Positions 46,493 through 59,034 are shown, counted from the first letter of the stretch. The stretch is DNA of 64,000 nt from Rhizopus sp. PT2906 (GCA_025529335.1 JAMYHX010000052.1:1-64000), one strand, 5' to 3'. Translations and numbers: made by a program. Notes: generated from the letters alone by a model not told the origin.

Positions 46493-48060
46493 ATAAGAAG
46501 AGCAACTCGTGGTGTCTTTGTTATTTAATCAGCTACCTTTAAACATCAAAAACAGAAGAAAGAGAAAAAGAAAAAGAAAATATCAAATCGTTATTTTTAT
46601 TTTATAGTAAAACTGATAAAAAAAAAATCAAGGTTATTTTAAAAATGGAAACTCAACAAAGTTTTATGCGAGTAGTTTCATGATGACATTAGGCTTTAAC
46701 TTAAATTGCTGTTTAACACCCATATTTAGATTTCTTTCTTTTATTCAAATCTAATAGAAAAGATCAACCATGGACACTGTAACTATTCTATAAGAAATAT
46801 CATTGCGAGACATTATAATTAGTTCAAATGGGACTCGAACTATAATCAATTACACTCAGTCTAACTTTAATTGGCGAAGAAGTATATGGAATATAACCTT
46901 ACCTCTATCTTGCCCATTTAATATTGTTTTATTGTATTACATTGCTCTAGTTCTGTGCGTCCTTCTAATTCGGTTACCTCTCCTGTTTTTTTAAAAAATA
47001 AAAATAAAAAATACAAGTCAAACTGATAGATTAATCCCCTAATGAAGTGATCGACTTAACCGTGTTCGCTCATGGGGGGATGTTGTTATCTAGTTGACGT
47101 GATCGTCATCAAGGGTATATAAGTCGCCCATAGGCTTAAAACTCAGACGAACCAGGCCAGTGGTAACTTTTACTTTTAGGGGTATTTGATTGGTTTGAAA
47201 AGAAGAAAACAGAAAAATGGCAAGAAAAGGAAAAATAGGCAGAATTTCATGAATGTATTGCTAATCCCTTTTACTTCTTCCGATTTGTTATTCCATGTGA
47301 CGTGAGTGATCGTTCCTATAGCAACCTTGATTGATACCTGTTTGAGCAGCAATTATATCATAAAAGCTCTTTCAAAATAAATGTCTGTCACTTTTAGTTA
47401 CCAAATAAAGTTCGTTGCTATGATATAATTATGAGTAATTATATGTTGTACGCACACACATACAATCTTCACAAGTTGCATTTTTGCAATTTTTATAATA
47501 CAATTTATACGAAAAAAGCGACAAGTCAGCGCGACATCTCTTTCTGGAAATGGTGTACAGTGCTTACGGTCTCAAATGACAGCTTTAAAATAATAAAATG
47601 GCGGATTGCAAAATTCAATTGGTGGTTTTGTATTTAGTCAATTGGTGTTCTCCTTTAAATTCTTGACTTGTAACATGAGCAACAGAATTCACTTTTTAAT
47701 AAAAGACGGTTGAGGCCGCAAACACCCTATGTATTCCCTTTCAATAAAACTCCAGATCAATTTTAATTGCTCTTAGATCATAAAAAGGTTTAGGTATATG
47801 GCTTCTTATGCACCTGGTTCATTTTATTTAACTGTTATTGCTCTCAATTATTTTCGGGAAAGTGCCGTGACCTTTGACAAGCTGACAGAGCTTACCTTCT
47901 GTAAACCTTATTATAAGAGGATCAATGACACCTCGCAAAGAGACGGGAGGATCTGTGTTGCTGTGGCGCACCTTTTGTAAAGAGTCTTTATGGCTTGCTT
48001 TTATCATTTGGATGCAATCAACTGTAACTTGAAGTGCAGCCTATCATAGTGTTATTTTGA
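46493..48060. other. Intergenic, 1.6 kb
   Basis: AT-rich, with no convincing gene. A T-loop-like GTTCGAGTCCC (minus strand, about 46829-46839) is isolated and has no matching acceptor stem. Confidence 0.4.
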
Positions 48061-48540
48061 ATGAATATTACAGTTTTAAAAGCACTTACAGAAAGATCTA
48101 GACGCAGTTTAATGAACGCTAAGAGTTCAGTGTCTTTTCGAGGAAACTCATTTGGTATCTTTGCTCAACACTCCTTATACATCGCAAACACGTCTTTTTC
48201 AGGCATGGACATTGACCATCATCTTGTAGCATTACCTAAAGATTCAGAATATCAGCAAAAGTATAAACCAGAGTGCATCAAATGACTTACCATGGGCATA
48301 AACGAAATGCAACTTCATCTTCCTGGAATGATCAAGAGAGGCATATTCCCACTTTTCTGCAATTGTTTTTATCATTATCAACAGACGAAACATTGCCTTG
48401 TAGTGGTCAAAGCTAATCTTCTCGTCAGAGGTTGACTTGTAAGTCAAGGAAGTTTCCAAGATGAGAATTTCATCAGTGAACTTTGAGGATCTTTAAGAAG
48501 CCTCTGTCATTCCAGCCAGATATGCTCATTTTTTTCATTG
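48061..48540 (-). pseudogene. Decayed coding segment, family unknown
   Basis: The minus strand reads TSDEKISFDHYKAMFRLLIM and SRKMKLHFVYAHG up to a GTAAGT donor, then after an acceptor near 48230 VMLQDDGQCPCLKKTCLRCI in a frame that does not join. This looks like protein code that has lost its frame. Similar-style relics lie at 49.3-50.4 and 59.0-59.6 kb. Confidence 0.35.
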
Positions 48541-48910
48541 TGATCTACTTGGGCCTTTTCACCCCAAAATTACTGCTATCGCTAGCGCCGTCTTCTCCCA
48601 ACTCGCCTTGGTGGTCGTTTTCTTCTTCACACATTCACTTTCCCAAGCTTCATCTTTGATCTTGGCTGACTTCAGTGACTATTGAGGAGCGAAATTCAAG
48701 CTACACAATGTTTAATGTCTACCTTAAATTTACATTTTTAGAAACTCTATTACCTTTTGTATGATGTAATCGATTTGCGACTTGGAGATGCTTTCTTATC
48801 TTTTTCATAAATAGTCGATAACATCCTTGCCTCTCTTAGTCTATTAAGTTAAAACAGAGTAAGTCAAGATTGAACAAATAAGGTGTTTTCCTCAACTGCC
48901 CTTTTATTTT

Positions 48911-49279
48911 GGAAAACACTACATGCGCCAGAAAATACACCAGAAGTTAGACTAATTCTATGGGCACTACCTCTACCCACCACCTGTGATGTCTTCAACA
49001 AAGCTTTCTCACGCTCTTTGATGTAGAATTCGCATTTATAAAGCCACCATCTTGGTTTGTGTTTCTTTTCAAGAAGAAAGAGATAAAAAAAAATGTTGTC
49101 AGTTTAATCAACAGAGAAGTGTAATTTTGATGACATCCTATTTTATATGGGGAGATAGTGGATAGCTTAAGTGAGGTTGGGAGACTTTAGTAGTGTGAAG
49201 TTGTAGTGACTTCATATGTAGCGCCCCAAGGAAGCGCCTGTAGCATTAGTCTATTTTCTGGTGCATGTCGTGTTGGCCC
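48911..49279. mobile_element. Small inverted-repeat element A (MITE-like)
   Basis: Ends read GGAAAACACTACATGC (left) and the inverse of GGGCCAACACGACATGC (right), continuing as inverted repeats for roughly 70-100 bases. TTTATTTT occurs on both flanks (48903-48910, 49280-49287), an apparent 8-bp target duplication, though AT-rich. The interior (for example GGTTTGTGTTTCTTTTCAAG and GAAAGAGATAAAAAA) matches the inverse of element B at 59.6-60.0 kb, so these are two copies of one family. No coding capacity. Confidence 0.65.
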
Positions 49280-49296
49280 TTTATTTTTAATCAGCA

Positions 49297-50402
49297 TATT
49301 GATAGCAGTATCGGCACAAGTACCCCGAACAACATGTTTCAAGACAAGTTTACTATCTGTGAGCTTTCGGTTTCCATTACTTTTGTCAACCTCAGGGTTG
49401 CATTGGATAAGTCTTATGGGATAATTTATGGTAGGCTCTTTTCCGATCCAAAAATTTACAAATATAAGTGTATTAGAAAGCCGTTTAAAGTTCATAGAGT
49501 AAACTATATTACATGGGTGTCAACGTTTCCTATAGTCTTCAGTGTAGAAGCTCTCTTTGAAATAAGTGTGCTTAGGTATCATCATCAGTAAATGAGCATC
49601 TTCTCTCTGAAATTTAAAGTCCCTTAATTCTCGTACAAGTGCATCGACTTCTGCTTGATACATGAAGGATTTATTTCGTATGTTGGTAGCAAATTCATCA
49701 CTATTTCTTGTTGAGGTAGTGACATAATGATGCCGATGGGCGTTTTATTTTTCAAGCAGTCGTTAATTCTCACTGTCTTCAATCCCCATAGTACATATAT
49801 TATGAGCAAATTTCATACAAAGGGTAGTAGTTTTATAGATTATACGGCATCTTTATATCCTATCAAAATCACACACTCCAACTTTTCTGCATTTCTGCAT
49901 CAACTTTTAATGCAAGTAGCTTATCAGGGGGACTAACTTCACCATGAACTTGGCGTATCCAGAACACTGTAGGCTATCATTGGCCATCGAAAAAAACGCA
50001 GTTAATAAGTGATATAATATAGTTTGTCAGCAGGCGGGAAATAGGACATAAAGAAACTAGAAACTATAGTACAAGCTTGCGTCTCTTTGTTGTAATGTCT
50101 GAAAGAGCGTTCCTAAAGTACCGATCATTTATGATGTGGCCTAACTGTTTGTACAACACTTGTCGTAAGCAATTCAACCTTCTTCTAGTGGCATATGAAT
50201 TATCTTGAATAATCACATTTTTTAGTACCATACATACTTGAACAGTTGCAAGGTTTGCATCGGCTACAATATCAAATGTAGACCATGCTGTAAACATTAC
50301 ATATAGTCGCTTTCGATAAACCAGATTATTGGCTGCCATAATATGCATCGATTTCTGTTTGTACCCGAAGCTGTAAAGGGTCGATTGTTGTTCCTTATGC
50401 AT
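49297..50402 (-). pseudogene. ORF-like relics, family unknown
   Basis: Minus-strand frames 50064-50402 (ending NALSDITTKRRKLVL) and 49187-49495 are open but unlinked. The second runs straight through the inverted repeat of element A. Codon usage is protein-like, but no domain is recognisable. Confidence 0.3.
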
Positions 50403-50921
50403 ACACTTCCACTATTATTGAGCCTAGAGAAGAGGTTTTTAGCATAGACTTCCTAAAGGGGTTACCCTGATTCGAACAGATAGTTGATCTTTTTTATTTC
50501 TGTGCTCATTTGTATCATTAATCAAATGAATAATGATAAGTTTGAAGAGCATGTTTACATAGGTTTTTTCCTCTTAAGCCAAAGCTGTTTTGTCAATCAA
50601 GTAAGCTAAGATATGTAATGGCGAACATGCCTCCTGCATTTTTTTGGATTTCCGAATAAATGATCAACAAAACAAACAGATACATCCATTTGACCAAGAA
50701 TAGTAAAGACACCTTATATACAACCAACGTAGCTTATGATCAACAAGATAAAGAGGGGCAGGCACATCCTTCTAACCAGAATAGTCAATTGTGCTTATAG
50801 CCAATAGTGAATGGCCATGGCAACAGTATCTACATGAATCTGTTTAATATAAAAGAAGGGCAATATTTTATGCAAAAAAAAAGGACACAACAGTTCTTTG
50901 GATTTATACTTTTTTACTTAA
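50403..50921. promoter_or_regulatory. Upstream region of Pro/Arg-rich peptide gene with TATA box
   Basis: TATAAAAG at 50848-50855 lies 74 nt before the ATG at 50922. Nothing else was identified in the stretch. Confidence 0.5.
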
Positions 50922-51227
50922 ATGCAAATCAAGCTTGTTATTCTTACTATCTGTGCTTCTCTTGCCGCTATTGGCTTTGCTGCTTCATCTCCTCAAAGTT
51001 CGGATTCTCTTATTCCTGACAGTGACACTAATGGTGTAGGTCTTTCTATTGCTGGTGACACGGGAGTACTTCAAAAGCGACTTTCTAGACGCCTACTACC
51101 AAGACCATGGCGAAGACCAAGATCAAGACCAGCAGCACCAGCAGCACCAGCAGCACCAGCAACACCAGCAACACCAGCAGCACCCGCAGCACCCGCAGCA
51201 CCCGCAGCAATAGCTCCACCATCTTAA
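50922..51227 (+). CDS. Secreted Pro/Arg-rich peptide precursor (101 aa)
   Basis: The signal peptide (about residues 1-20, IKLVILTICASLAAIGFA) is followed by an acidic pro-segment (21-51), then a Lys-Arg Kex2-type site at 52-53. The predicted mature part starts LSRRLLPRPWRRPRSRP and continues as Ala-Ala-Pro/Ala-Thr-Pro triplets to the end. The layout (signal, acidic pro, dibasic cut, cationic Pro/Arg-rich tail) resembles precursors of proline-rich antimicrobial peptides, but no homologue can be named. A TATA box upstream and an AATAAA at about 51261 downstream suggest a complete unit without introns. Confidence 0.6.
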   Translation: MQIKLVILTICASLAAIGFAASSPQSSDSLIPDSDTNGVGLSIAGDTGVLQKRLSRRLLPRPWRRPRSRPAAPAAPAAPATPATPAAPAAPAAPAAIAPPS

Positions 51228-51874
51228 AAAAGCTCATAATGTCAGAATAATAATAACTTCAATAAACTTGATCATAGCTTTACGCTCTATATATATTTTT
51301 TTTCTATACGTCATTAATAAATGATAAAGACAGATACATTTTATTTTAGATCTTGCTATGCACATCAACATGCTAACCGATATTGATGTCCACTGTACAT
51401 GCATCATATACACTGACCTTAGCGCGTTAGCTGCTGTAAAGCATTTAGAAATACAAAAAGACGGCCGAAGCCTGATCCTGAGCGGATCACAGCTTCTGTC
51501 AATGTATTCAATGCAAAGAAGTATCGATGAGTATGTAGTATTTATCCTTCCTTATATGTTAAAATATGTGGATATTGCTCCGCTATAGCTATCGCAGCCA
51601 ATCTACGTTTTATCGCATTCAGTTGTAAATAATTAATACTGTCAGTGTGTTGTCTTTGGATTGGATAAATAGGTACAAGAGTTTCATTGATGTTCTATCT
51701 CTTTCTTCTTTGCCCTTAACTCAAGTGTAAAAGTGTATGAATAGCTGCTAAATATCACACAAAAAATCGTCTGCTCAACAATCGCTGTATAGTACAAAGA
51801 GGTGCTTGTCGTTATTATATGCTTCGATGATTGAAAAGTCAATTCATTCATATCATTTTACTAAAAGAAATGAC
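51228..51874. other. Intergenic
   Basis: Holds the 3' end of the peptide gene. A 76-codon plus-strand frame at 51358-51588 has no family features and is not called. Confidence 0.4.
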
Positions 51875-51884
51875 TTTCATTATC

Positions 51885-53098
51885 TTTTTTTTTTCTTTTT
51901 TTTTTTTTTTGTAGTAAAAGTAGTAAACTTTTATTAAAATACCGCAGTTCAAGTATATTAAGTGACAATAAAAGAAAACAAAAACATATAAATAAGAAAA
52001 TTTAAAGACAGAAAGAATTAGCATAACCAAAGGTTATCCACCTCGTAATGCTTTGGCAAAAACAGCCGGCATGGTTGTTTTAAGAGTTTGATCGAGGGAA
52101 GAATCACGGGAGGGTGAAACAGGAGTAGACCTACTTATGGGTGGAGGCTTTTCAACTTCCATGAAAGTCGCCGTATTCGGCCGTGGTTGTTTGAGAGGTG
52201 GGGGACGTGTAGGCGAAACAGGATCAGTTTCAGAATCGGATCTCGGTGGGGAACGTTTAGGAGCAAGGGGAACAGTGGATGCAGAATGCTTGGTAGACTT
52301 TTTGGGTTTCTTGGCAGGTTTGGATTTGGCAGACGCAGTAGTTCGGGTGACTCGTTGAGGACAGTGGGTGCGGAGGTGACCATTCAAAAGACAGGTCCAA
52401 CAACGCAGGGCAGAACGAACAGGACAATCTAATCGAGAGTGATTAGGTTTATGACAGTAGCTGCAATGGAGTGGCATAGACGATCAGGCAGCATACACAA
52501 CATTTTCATCATTTCATGACAAAGCATGGGTTAATTCAGGAAGATCATGATCAGCGGGAAGTTGAAGAATGGCATAGCCGGTGCCATCAAATCAACCATT
52601 GTCGAGAAAAATTCCCCTTTCCAAGACAATGCCATAAGGCGCAAGTAGATCAAAAACTCCTTGGGTGAGCAGATGTTTGGGCAGAAACGGAAGGTGTGAC
52701 AGTTCCACACGGAGAACGGGGTCACGAGATGGGAGGGCAGGAAAACCATAGATTTTGAATGCGTCGAATGCAATGCCATTGTTGCAATGGAATACGCGAA
52801 CCTTTTCAGACGTAAAGAAAATCTCGGCTAGGGCTTTAGAACCTTCTTGATGAGTCTTTAACCCCAGTCTATTCTCTGTGGGTATGGTTTTACGAGCGGT
52901 CGACTTGAAATCAGCAGGTTTGACTGGATAGTGAGAGAGATCAAAAAAGGCAGAACAGGGTGCGGTGCCTCTTCTCCAGATGGGAGTGGTGTGGATATCC
53001 TGAACATCTTGACGAAATAGAGCACGCCTCTGCCGTTGGGAGACAGATGCATATGTTTTCCCTGGATCTGGAGGAATAGCGGGAAGAGCCATCCACTT
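51885..53098 (-). mobile_element. LINE ORF1 retrocopy with poly(A) and target duplication
   Basis: The minus strand carries a gag-like ORF1 in pieces: 52592-53098 (ending FLDNG), then after stops 52034-52477 with two CCHC zinc knuckles (CSYCHKPNHSRLDC and CWTCLLNGHLRTHC) and a Pro/Ser-rich end. After the ORF come AATAAA (51930-51935) and an A-tract (51885-51910 on the plus strand as T). The copy is flanked by TTTCATTATC at 51875-51884 and 53099-53108, a 10-bp target-site duplication. No reverse transcriptase follows, so an ORF1-only or truncated transcript was inserted. In-frame stops make it non-functional. Confidence 0.85.
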
Positions 53099-53177
53099 TT
53101 TCATTATCACTCTAATATATCACTCTAATACAAGCTGGGAATCATGCTGCAAGCGGGGATCAGTCCAGCTGCAGTTC

Positions 53178-53970
53178 TTGCCTGACCCACCTCAATACGT
53201 GAAGGACTTGCTTGAAAGTACAGACACTCAAGGAAGGCACTTTAAGGACAACCTTCGTCAGTATAACGCTGCCTTTGCGTTTACTTCCTTAGGCTGCGAC
53301 GTTGTCTCGGCTGAAGATCGTACCAACAACAACAACAGTAACAACAATAACAATAGAGGTGGATTAAACGCCTTTCAGATCCATGGCGCACTTTGCCACC
53401 GTTAAGGGCTTCTACTCTCAGTTGAGGGCAACACACCTTTATATGCTCAATTGTACGTATATGATCCTTCATATGATACTCAGAGACTATCAGAAAGGAA
53501 TGAAAATTTGGACAATGAGATTATCGAAAATCCTTCAACTCTGCTTTCTCAGTTCAATCCTTTCGCACGCATTTATCGTCATGCATATGAGATATTGACT
53601 AACCATGAGAGCTCCAGCATCAACAGTGAAGATAGAGCTAATAGAAATGGCTCTACCGAAAGCGGGTCACCCTATAAGTCTATTGATGAGAATGCGTTTG
53701 ATTGAAGGAGACAACAAACGCACTCACAACCTGCCAATGATGAAAGAAGCTGCCGCAGTTATTCCTATTGAGTATATTGACAGAAACTTCCGTGACATCG
53801 TTCTTACTTTGAGAAGCAGCAGTAGAAATGATAGTCTTCGTCAAGGACATGATTTTGAGCAGTACTTTCAACGTTTCAGCCAGACACATGCTGCATACGT
53901 GTGTACGAATAGCGTACTGATATTTCATCATGGAAAGTTTTCCCCCTTCAAAAGACCTTTAAAAGACTAA
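53178..53970 (+). mobile_element. Helitron helicase-like N-terminal relic
   Basis: Three overlapping short frames follow one another: 53178-53405 (FTSLGCDVVSAEDR, then GGLNAFQIHGALCHR), 53451-53705 (YVYDPSYDTQRLSERNENL, LLSQFNPFARIYRHAYEIL) and 53605-53970 (RDIVLTLRSS, then QRFSQTHAAY). This order is that of the helitron_like_N domain in Helitron Rep/helicase proteins. Frame changes at about 53400 and 53640 and loss of everything after the domain show a broken fragment. A run of Asn codons (53320-53355) is inserted. Confidence 0.8.
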
Positions 53971-54093
53971 CAGTGCTCCTGGATTTAATTCGCTGTCTAT
54001 AACTGCAGTACACTCCTTAACGTCTCGGTAAGTATAAAATGAACAATACGTTATTCACTATTCATTATTCTTCTAGTTAGCCAAGTATTACTA

Positions 54094-55414
54094 CACTCAC
54101 ACCAAATTGATTTTGATACGATTTAAAATTTCAAATCCGACAAAAAACTCAACATAAGTTCAAGGAGTCATTGCTCATCCTATTCATTATAAATCGACCT
54201 TTTTGTCTATAATAAAAAGAAAGTTTGGCATGTCTATTTTAATAATAATATATTTTCATTTTATTTTAATACTTTGTTGGCCCGCCTTTGGCGTCGATAA
54301 CCGCTTGGCATCGATCACTCATACTTGCAATTAAGCAATGTGCAAGTTCCACGCTTATACTTTTCCATTGGCCATTCAAGACCTCCTTCAAATCATCAAT
54401 GTTGTTAATAGCGGTCCTTTTGTCTTCGATAAGTTTTTCAAGAGCCCACCAAATATGCTCAATTGGGTTTAAATCCGGGCTTTGTGCAGGCCAGTATTCA
54501 AAACCTCTTATTTGATGGGTCTCTTTCCACCATTTCGCATAGCCATCAGTATGACAGCTTGCGCCATCTTCTTGAAAGATAAAATCCCTCTCTTCTCCAT
54601 CTACCAGTTTTTTGAACCAAGGTAAAAGTTCTTGGCCAAAATGTCAATGTACACGTCCTGATTTTCAGAACCATCAACGATCACCAATGGCCCAAAGCCT
54701 CCTACTCCATACCATTACACTTCCATGGCCCCAATTTTGTCGTGGGCTTAACATGACGAGCCTCGTACCTTTCTCCAACTTTACGAATAACCCTGACTCC
54801 ACTGTCATATCCCTCCACCGTAAAGCGTGATTCATCCGACCAAACCACGCTTTCCCACTGTTCTTGGATACAGTCGACGTGATCTAAGACCCAGTGGAGT
54901 CTTCTCTTCTTGTTTACTTCTGTAAGAGATGGCTTATGTGCAGCAAAGTACGATTTAAAGCCCATTTCCCGCAAGTAGTTGATTACTGTTCTGTTGGAAT
55001 ATTGTAATCTCGGCTTGCTGTAATTCAAATCTTGTAGAATCGTAAGACGCAAATGGGCATCTTATAATTCTTTTCGAGTGTCTTTGGGCTCTTTCGCTAA
55101 GTTTTCTCGAAGCTCCAGATACCTTTCTTGGGAGAGAAGATCCAGTCTTACGAATTCTATCAATAACTTTTTGGACAGTACTCTTGGGCATCTGGACTAT
55201 ATTAGAAATACGCCCCAAGGTGAAATCAACTGTATCGAGCCAGAAGACTTCTCAGTACTTTTTAATTTCACTCTTTTGGAAAGAGCTTTGGGTGTTGTCT
55301 AGTGTATTTTGGCTTGACATGTTTAGTTTAATTAATAAAGTTTCAGGAAAGATTAGAAAGAGTAGATACTTTTCTTCTATTTTTAAGACCGTATCAAAAT
55401 CAACTTTGTGTGAC
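54094..55414 (-). mobile_element. Tc1-type transposon, 1.3 kb, degenerate
   Basis: Inverted ends: left ACTCACACCAAATTGATTTT at about 54096, right (inverse) AGTCACACAAAGTTGATTTT, ending at 55414; TA borders both (54092-54093, 55415-55416). The minus strand encodes a Tc1 transposase: HTH segment 54955-55218 (MGRISNIVQMPKSTVQKVID), then 54702-55052 with VWSDESRFTVEG (first D-E region). The rest is frame-shifted with stops to about 54280 (pieces such as AQAVILMA and IFGGLLKN). The total length is normal for Tc1, so only point lesions disable it. It lies 26 bp from the AlaRS stop codon. Confidence 0.85.
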
Positions 55415-55441
55415 TATTTTTATTTTTTAGTCTTAAATCAT

Positions 55442-58400
55442 TTAATTAATCTTGAGCTTTGCAAATTCTTCAGCTGCCTTTAATGCATCAGGTAATCCAT
55501 CAATATTATCTCCTGAACCTTGAGCAGCGTCATCTTTACCACCCTTCTTGCCTCCAATCTTCTCGCATACTACATTAGCCCATTCAGAGGCCTTGAGACC
55601 CTTTTCGATATACACTTTGCCCACAATACAGTTATGTGCAACACGACCGCTATCTCTATCGGCACTAAACACATAAACAGCCTTATCTTTCAGACTGGTC
55701 TTGGCATAGTTAATAGCACCGCTCAAAGCCTTGGAGTTATTGCCAACGTGTAATTCAGCAATATAATAAGGAGCATCGGGATTCTCTTCAAAGTACTTTT
55801 TGACTTTTTCTGTAGCTTCTTTCACTTGTTCTGCCTTGCGTACTTTTTCAGCGTTATCAAAGGCTTTCTTGATTTGAGCAAAACGTTCACGGAAGGCTGC
55901 CTTGGAGACTGAAGAAATGACAGCATTATCTAATTCCTTTGAGACAACCTTGAGCTCAGCTTCTAATTGTGATCCACTTAATTTTTCTAATCTATCCAAC
56001 TTGGTCACAAAGGTATCTGCTTCACGTTGTGCCTGGACAGCGGCCTCACCCGTAAGAGCAACAATACGACGGATACCTTTGGCAATACCAGACTCTTCGA
56101 TAATTACAAAGTGTTTGATATCACCTGTTTTAGCAACATGAGTACCACCACAGAACTCGACACTAGATGTTTTCCATTTAGGGTTAGACACATCTTGTAC
56201 AATTTCATCAATATCAAAGCCAATAGACACAACGCGAACGGGATCTGGGTAAGTTTCACCAAATACGGCTCTTAAACCGTGGATGGCCTTGGCAACAGCC
56301 AATGGAACTTCCTGGGAATACACTTGCTGATTCTTGGTAATAAATTCGTTACAAATGTTCTCGACCTGTTCTAATTGCTTCACGTTGACAGGTGATTTAT
56401 AAGAAAAGTCAAATCTGAACTTTTCAGGTGCAACCAGTGAACCCTTTTGATCAATGTCTTCACTAAGCACTTCACGGAGTGCAAAGTTCAAGATATGTGT
56501 AGCTGTGTGGTTGTGTCTTAGGGGTGATCGACGATCTTCATCATAGGACACTTCGACATCCTCATCAACAGATAATTGACCATATTTGAGATGACCTACA
56601 TGAAGGACATAGCCACCGTAAAGTTGACAGTCTTCGACAACGAATTCAGTATTGCCATCCAAAGTAATGATGGAACCAATATCGTACTCTTGTCCACCTG
56701 ATTCAGCATAAAAGTTTGTCTTGTCGAGCAAGAGACCAAAGTTGCGTTCATCAGGGATTTCGCTTGTATTCTTGAGGAACTTATGATCAAAGAAGATGGC
56801 CTTCACCTTGGCTTGAATGTTTCCACGTGAATATTTGGCACTATCATCTGTCTTGGGAACACTGCTGTCGTTATCCAAAGCACCTAAATCATGGACATCC
56901 AAAGCAACAGTATCTTGACCAAGGGCACCGCCTCTAGCCTTACGAGACTTATTCTTGGCGGCTTCCTGAGCAGCCTCAAACTGAGCCTCGTTTACTTGCA
57001 ATCCATTTTCTTCTGCCATGATGCGAGTTAAATCGACAGGGAAACCATAGGTATCGTATAAACGCCAGACATCGTCACCAGACATCACGTTGGATCCAGA
57101 TTCTTTCGTCTTATTCATGTATGCTTCGAATAATTTTTCACCACGATCCAATGTCTTTGCGAAGGCAGCTTCTTCTTCATCAAGGATAGCCTTGATATCG
57201 TTGGCCTTCTTGGCCAATTCAGGGTAACCTTCGTGCATTTGAGCAATCAAGGTATCGACCAAAGAAGAGAAGAAGGAACCAATGGGGACATTAAAGTACT
57301 TGCGAACATATCTAGCACCACGACGGAGAATACGTCTCAAGACGTAACCACGACCTTCATTACTGGGCACACCACCATCAGCGATGGCAAAGGTCAAGGT
57401 TCTGATATGATCGGCAACCACACGGTAAGCAGTGTCAATACCGTCAACATCTTCGTCGCCTAATTTGCCTGTATAAGATCTAACACCTGTGGTTTCCTTG
57501 ATTCTATCAAACATGGGTGTGAAGACATCTGTATCATAGTTGGAGTATTTGTTTTGAAGAATAGAGACGAGACGTTCTAAACCAAGACCGGTATCAATGT
57601 GCTGATTGGGTAAAGGGCGAAGAGTGCCATCGACTTCTCTGTTGAACTGCATAAACACAAGATTCCAAATTTCGATCACATTAGGGTCATCCATATTGAC
57701 TAAACAGGCAGCATCACGGTTACCGATACGGTCAAAGTGAAGCTCAGAACATGGACCACAAGGACCAGTTTCACCCATTTCTAAATTAAAAGCATGTGTT
57801 ATCAGCTTGTTTTTTTGTTGGAATAAATACACATTTAAGCTTACCCCAAAAGTTATCCTTGACATTACCGGGAATCAAACGCTTTTCGTCAACACCAAGA
57901 TCCAACCATAACTGCTTAGCTTCCAAGTCAGCAGGAAGACCCATCTTTTCATCACCACCAAAGTAAGTGACATATAAGCGATCCTCAGGGAGACTGATAA
58001 CCTTGGTCAAAAATTCCCAGGCAAGTTTGGTGGCTTCTTTCTATTTAATAATTGATAAATATTTTTTTTTTATATATCTTATACTTGTTATTCACCTTGA
58101 AATAATCACCAAACGACCAGTTACCGAGCATTTCGAAAAAGGTGTGATGGTAGGTGTCCTTACCAACATCATCTAAATCATTGTGCTTACCACCTTTTAT
58201 ATAAATCATGTTATTCTATTGTTGACAGTTTCTGTTTAGATAATTTACCTGCACGAATACATTTTTGTGAGTTACAGGCGCGTTTGACGTTGGCCAAAGG
58301 TGAATTGGGATCGAGTGTTCCCAAGAACATTGGTTTAAACTAAATAATAAGTATATATATATTATATATCATATATATATCTTCTTACCTGGTTCATACC

Positions 58401-58535
58401 AGCATTAGCAAACAAGAGAGTAGGGTCGTCATGAGGAATGGTAGAAGAAGAAGGTACAAAAGTATGTCCATTCTCTTCAAAGAACTTGATAAAGGTCGAA
58501 CGTACTTTATTCACTGGCCACTCTTGTTCAGTCAT
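55442..58535 (-). CDS. ALA1: Alanyl-tRNA synthetase
   Basis: Exons 58389-58535, 58249-58339, 58096-58193, 57845-58040 and 55442-57780 give 956 residues, the full AlaRS length. The class II catalytic domain shows FFEENGHTFVPSSS, HHTFFEMLGNWSFGDYFK and EMGETGPCGPCSELHFD. The editing domain has HNHTATHILNFAL and CGGTHVAKTGDI (zinc His/Cys set), and the C-Ala domain ends VCEKIGGKKGG. It charges tRNA-Ala and clears mischarged Ser and Gly; in fungi one gene often serves cytosol and mitochondria. No targeting peptide is obvious from the 58535 start. All four introns sit in the first fifth of the gene. Confidence 0.96.
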
Positions 58536-59034
58536 TGTAATAAAGAAGAAGAAAAAAAGGAGAAAGAGAGAGACCTGAAAATGTCAAAAAAAATTTACTT
58601 TTTGAACAGAACCAATCACTTTGATGACCGGGAAATAAACGTCACTTGTACATCTATCATCCGCAGTCGATCCCTTTGTTCTTTTTATATTGAAAAGGGA
58701 TGAGTCATATTGAAAAGTAGCCTTGTTTTATAAACAATCATTTGTTGCCCTATCCTTATCTTCTATAAGAACCAATCAATGCCGCACTCATTAACACTTA
58801 CAATTCATTGTCAGCACACTTTCTTTTTTTTATTACTGTGAATTTTCCTCAATTAAACACGGGATTTTATTGGCACAACGGTTTTAAACAGAATAATAAC
58901 ATTGCACGTACTTCCTAGCAAAGAAGCAAAAGGAGTCAACGCATAATTATGATGAGAAAAAAGAAACATTTGTCATCAAATGCTCCTTAAAGAATATATG
59001 TAGAGACAGAAGACTTATTGATTCGATCGCTTCA
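58536..59034. promoter_or_regulatory. Upstream region of AlaRS
   Basis: Purine-rich leader complement (58541-58575) next to the start, then AT-rich DNA. No gene. Confidence 0.4.

Noticed and set aside
46820..46850. tRNA T-loop-like sequence GTTCGAGTCCC on the minus strand.
   Set aside because: No D-arm, anticodon arm or pairing acceptor stem at the expected distance.
50455..50490. TTCGAATC-type T-loop on the minus strand.
   Set aside because: The 5' acceptor strand needed to pair with TAACCCC is missing upstream.
51358..51588. 76-codon ORF after the Pro/Arg-rich peptide gene.
   Set aside because: No signal, domain, TATA or codon pattern to separate it from chance.
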